Position numbers and translations under genes: made by a program
Shown: one piece after another, positions 4,680 to 6,257 of the stretch
How the letters are laid out: every line of letters begins with the position of its first letter
Position numbering within the stretch: the stretch's first letter is position 1
Notes under the pieces: model-generated
What the model was told of the DNA's origin: nothing
Database searches by the model: none
Seen by the model: only the letters and a program-made list of their open reading frames with translations
From: JASFBA01 sp034433695
Lineage (GTDB): Bacteria; Chloroflexota; Chloroflexia; DTKN01
Reading direction: 5' to 3'
DNA length: 6,257 bases
Assembly (NCBI GenBank): GCA_034433695.1
Contig: DAOUAK010000135.1
Coordinates: forward strand, 1-6,257

Positions 4680-6257
4680 TCACGGAGCGGCCGGCAGACG
4701 AATCGTTACCAAGGTGCCGCTTCCTTCCTGGCTGACAAGCGACATCTCGCCGCCGTGGGCCCGTATGGTATGATAGGCCACAAAAAGTCCTAACCCCAGC
4801 CCTCGGGAGCGGCCCTTTTCCACCTTGGTACCGAAGCCCGGTTCCAAGACCTGGGACAGCCGTTCGGCCGGGATGCCCCGACCGGTATCCCGGATGGATA
4901 GAAGCACCTCACCGCCTTCAAATGAGGCGGCGATCGAAAGGCCTCTCGGGCGTTCCTGTCCCTCCATCGCTTCCAGGGCGTTGACCAGGAGGTTGTGGAG
5001 CACCTGGAGCAGGCGGGGGCGCGAGCCCCAGACCGGGGGCAAGGGCCGGCCGATCTCGACGCTCACCTGCGTTCCCTGACGTTCGATCCAGTTTCGCACC
5101 AGCGATAGCGCCTCCTCTACCAGCGGCCGGACCTCTACGGCCTCGAAACGTTCCTCGCGCAAAAGTTCCAGGTCGCTCAGAATGTGCATCAGGTGGGCGA
5201 TCCGTTCTCCAGCCTCGCCGATGGCCTCCAGACTCCTCCGTACCTCGGTGTCCAGGTCCGGGGTCTCCAGGGCCAACTGGACGTTCCCCAGGATGATGCT
5301 CAGGGGGTTGTTGAGTTCGTGGGCCAGGCCGGACAAGAGTTCCCCCACTGCCGCCAAACGGCCGGAGCGCACCAGTTTCTCCTGCACCTGCCGCAATTCT
5401 TCCAGGGTCTTCCGGCTTTCCTCATAGAGCCGGGCATTGGCCAAAGCCACCGCCAGTTGCCGGGCTACGCCTTCCAGGAGGTCCTGCTCTTCACTGCCAA
5501 AGGCCTCCCGTTCCCTTTTGCCCAGCCCCAGGACGCCCAGACAGCGCTCCTGGTAAAGTAGCGGCACCATCAACACCGAGCCGCTGCGGCGGTTTCCCGT
5601 ATACCGGACGCGGGAATCGGACGCCGTATCGCTGCTGAGAAGCGTCTGTCGGTGGCGCAGCACCCAGCCGGGGTGACGCTCCATGGCCGTGGCTTCGGCC
5701 TCGCGGGCTTCCTGGTCGGAAAAACCCCAGGTGGCCACCAGGCGCAGACGGTCCTCCTTTTCGTCATAGAAGTACAGGCCGGCGTAGTCGAAGGAAGCCA
5801 CGGCTTGCAATTGGGTAAAGATGCGCGCCAGGAGCGTGGGCCATTCCAGGATGGCGCTCAGGGAACGGGAAAGTTCGTTCACCAGACGCAGTTTATGGGT
5901 CTCCTTCCGGGTAGCCTGGTAGAGGCGGGCGATCTCGTCCTGCTGCTGCTTCAGTTTCCGGCTGACATAGCCGCCCACCGCCGCGCCCACCCAAAAGAGG
6001 CCGGCGACGGCCAGGAGGGGACCTGCGACGGCGGAAAGGTCACGGTAGAGCGCGGTCCAGGGAAGCCGGGCCGGACCAAAGGGCTGAGGCGCGGGAAGAA
6101 GACCCAGAGCCTCCGCTCCGATCATGGCCCCGTAGAGCAGCGAGGCCCAGGCGGCCTCGGTGTAGGCGGGAAGGGGGCCCAGAGTAAAGGAGACGATGAC
6201 GATATGGAGGAGAAGGAGGAGGCTGAAAGGGCTGAGGAGGCCGCCGGAGAGGTGGCA
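4680..6257 (-). CDS. Membrane sensor histidine kinase with GAF domain, 5' end beyond the window
   Basis: The frame is open for 44 codons upstream of the ATG at 6125 to the right edge without a stop, and those codons encode membrane helices, so that ATG is internal and the gene is partial (525 residues seen). Numbering from M1 at 6125: membrane segments span roughly codons -40 to -18, -14 to 10 and 30-52; a charged signalling helix covers about 55-92; a GAF domain 93-229; a HisKA domain has the phospho-acceptor H269 in HELNNPL; HATPase_c has the N box (H377-N378 to N382), G1 DTGRGI (413-418), an F-box-like EPGFGTK (428-434) and G2 GLGLGL (442-447). All catalytic motifs are intact. The HELNNPL box resembles the NtrB-like HPK4 group. 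The outermost residues contain GGLLSPF, like the RegB quinone-site motif. No partner regulator is in view. The gene ends 119 bp before the kelch gene. Confidence 0.92.
   Translation of the reverse strand, partial: CHLSGGLLSPFSLLLLLHIVIVSFTLGPLPAYTEAAWASLLYGAMIGAEALGLLPAPQPFGPARLPWTALYRDLSAVAGPLLAVAGLFWVGAAVGGYVSRKLKQQQDEIARLYQATRKETHKLRLVNELSRSLSAILEWPTLLARIFTQLQAVASFDYAGLYFYDEKEDRLRLVATWGFSDQEAREAEATAMERHPGWVLRHRQTLLSSDTASDSRVRYTGNRRSGSVLMVPLLYQERCLGVLGLGKREREAFGSEEQDLLEGVARQLAVALANARLYEESRKTLEELRQVQEKLVRSGRLAAVGELLSGLAHELNNPLSIILGNVQLALETPDLDTEVRRSLEAIGEAGERIAHLMHILSDLELLREERFEAVEVRPLVEEALSLVRNWIERQGTQVSVEIGRPLPPVWGSRPRLLQVLHNLLVNALEAMEGQERPRGLSIAASFEGGEVLLSIRDTGRGIPAERLSQVLEPGFGTKVEKGRSRGLGLGLFVAYHTIRAHGGEMSLVSQEGSGTLVTIRLPAAP
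6225..6245 (-). other. GGxxSPF motif in the kinase membrane domain
   Basis: These codons read GGLLSPF, followed by a leucine-rich stretch and HIVIV. RegB/PrrB redox kinases carry a conserved GGxxNPF heptapeptide in the membrane domain that is tied to quinone sensing; here serine replaces asparagine. Related GGxxSPF segments occur, from memory, in many uncharacterised multi-TM kinases. Quinone binding is only a hypothesis for this protein. Confidence 0.5.

Overview
The window looks like a high-GC bacterial chromosome segment, most likely from the Chloroflexota (Anaerolineae or a related, possibly thermophilic, class). This placement is an inference from three signs: a ParB-fold protein of a type I associate with that phylum, a secreted kelch protein ending in the YLPLV-type tail common on Chloroflexota exported proteins, and a multi-TM GAF histidine kinase. 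No rRNA or other phylogenetic marker is present, so it is not proven.

Layout. Bases 1-226 are non-coding or hold only the unrecognisable tail of an upstream gene. The first ~90 bases are clearly more AT-rich than the rest. Next come a 17-bp imperfect tandem repeat and a good extended -10 promoter. This drives a two-gene plus-strand unit: a short-form NIF3 family metal protein (227-979) and a Nudix hydrolase (999-1550). A minus-strand block converges on it tail to tail with only 4 bp between stops. Read in its own direction, the block is a sensor histidine kinase that runs off the right edge (6257-4680), a secreted six-blade kelch/CARDB protein with its own promoter (4560-2455), and a ParB/Srx-fold protein (2415-1555) 39 bp downstream that is probably co-transcribed with the kelch gene.

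How the genes may work together. NIF3 plus Nudix fits a small housekeeping or metabolite-repair unit. The kinase and the kelch protein are separated by a promoter, so their adjacency alone does not show a shared pathway. No response regulator is in the window. No tRNA, rRNA, CRISPR array, insertion sequence or defence locus was found. There is no clear evidence of a wholly new system. The points most worth a second look are the kinase's N-terminal GGxxSPF membrane motif (continuing beyond the edge), the uncharacterised C-terminal half of the ParB-like protein, the C-terminal tail of the kelch protein, and two operator-like repeat arrangements at the promoters.
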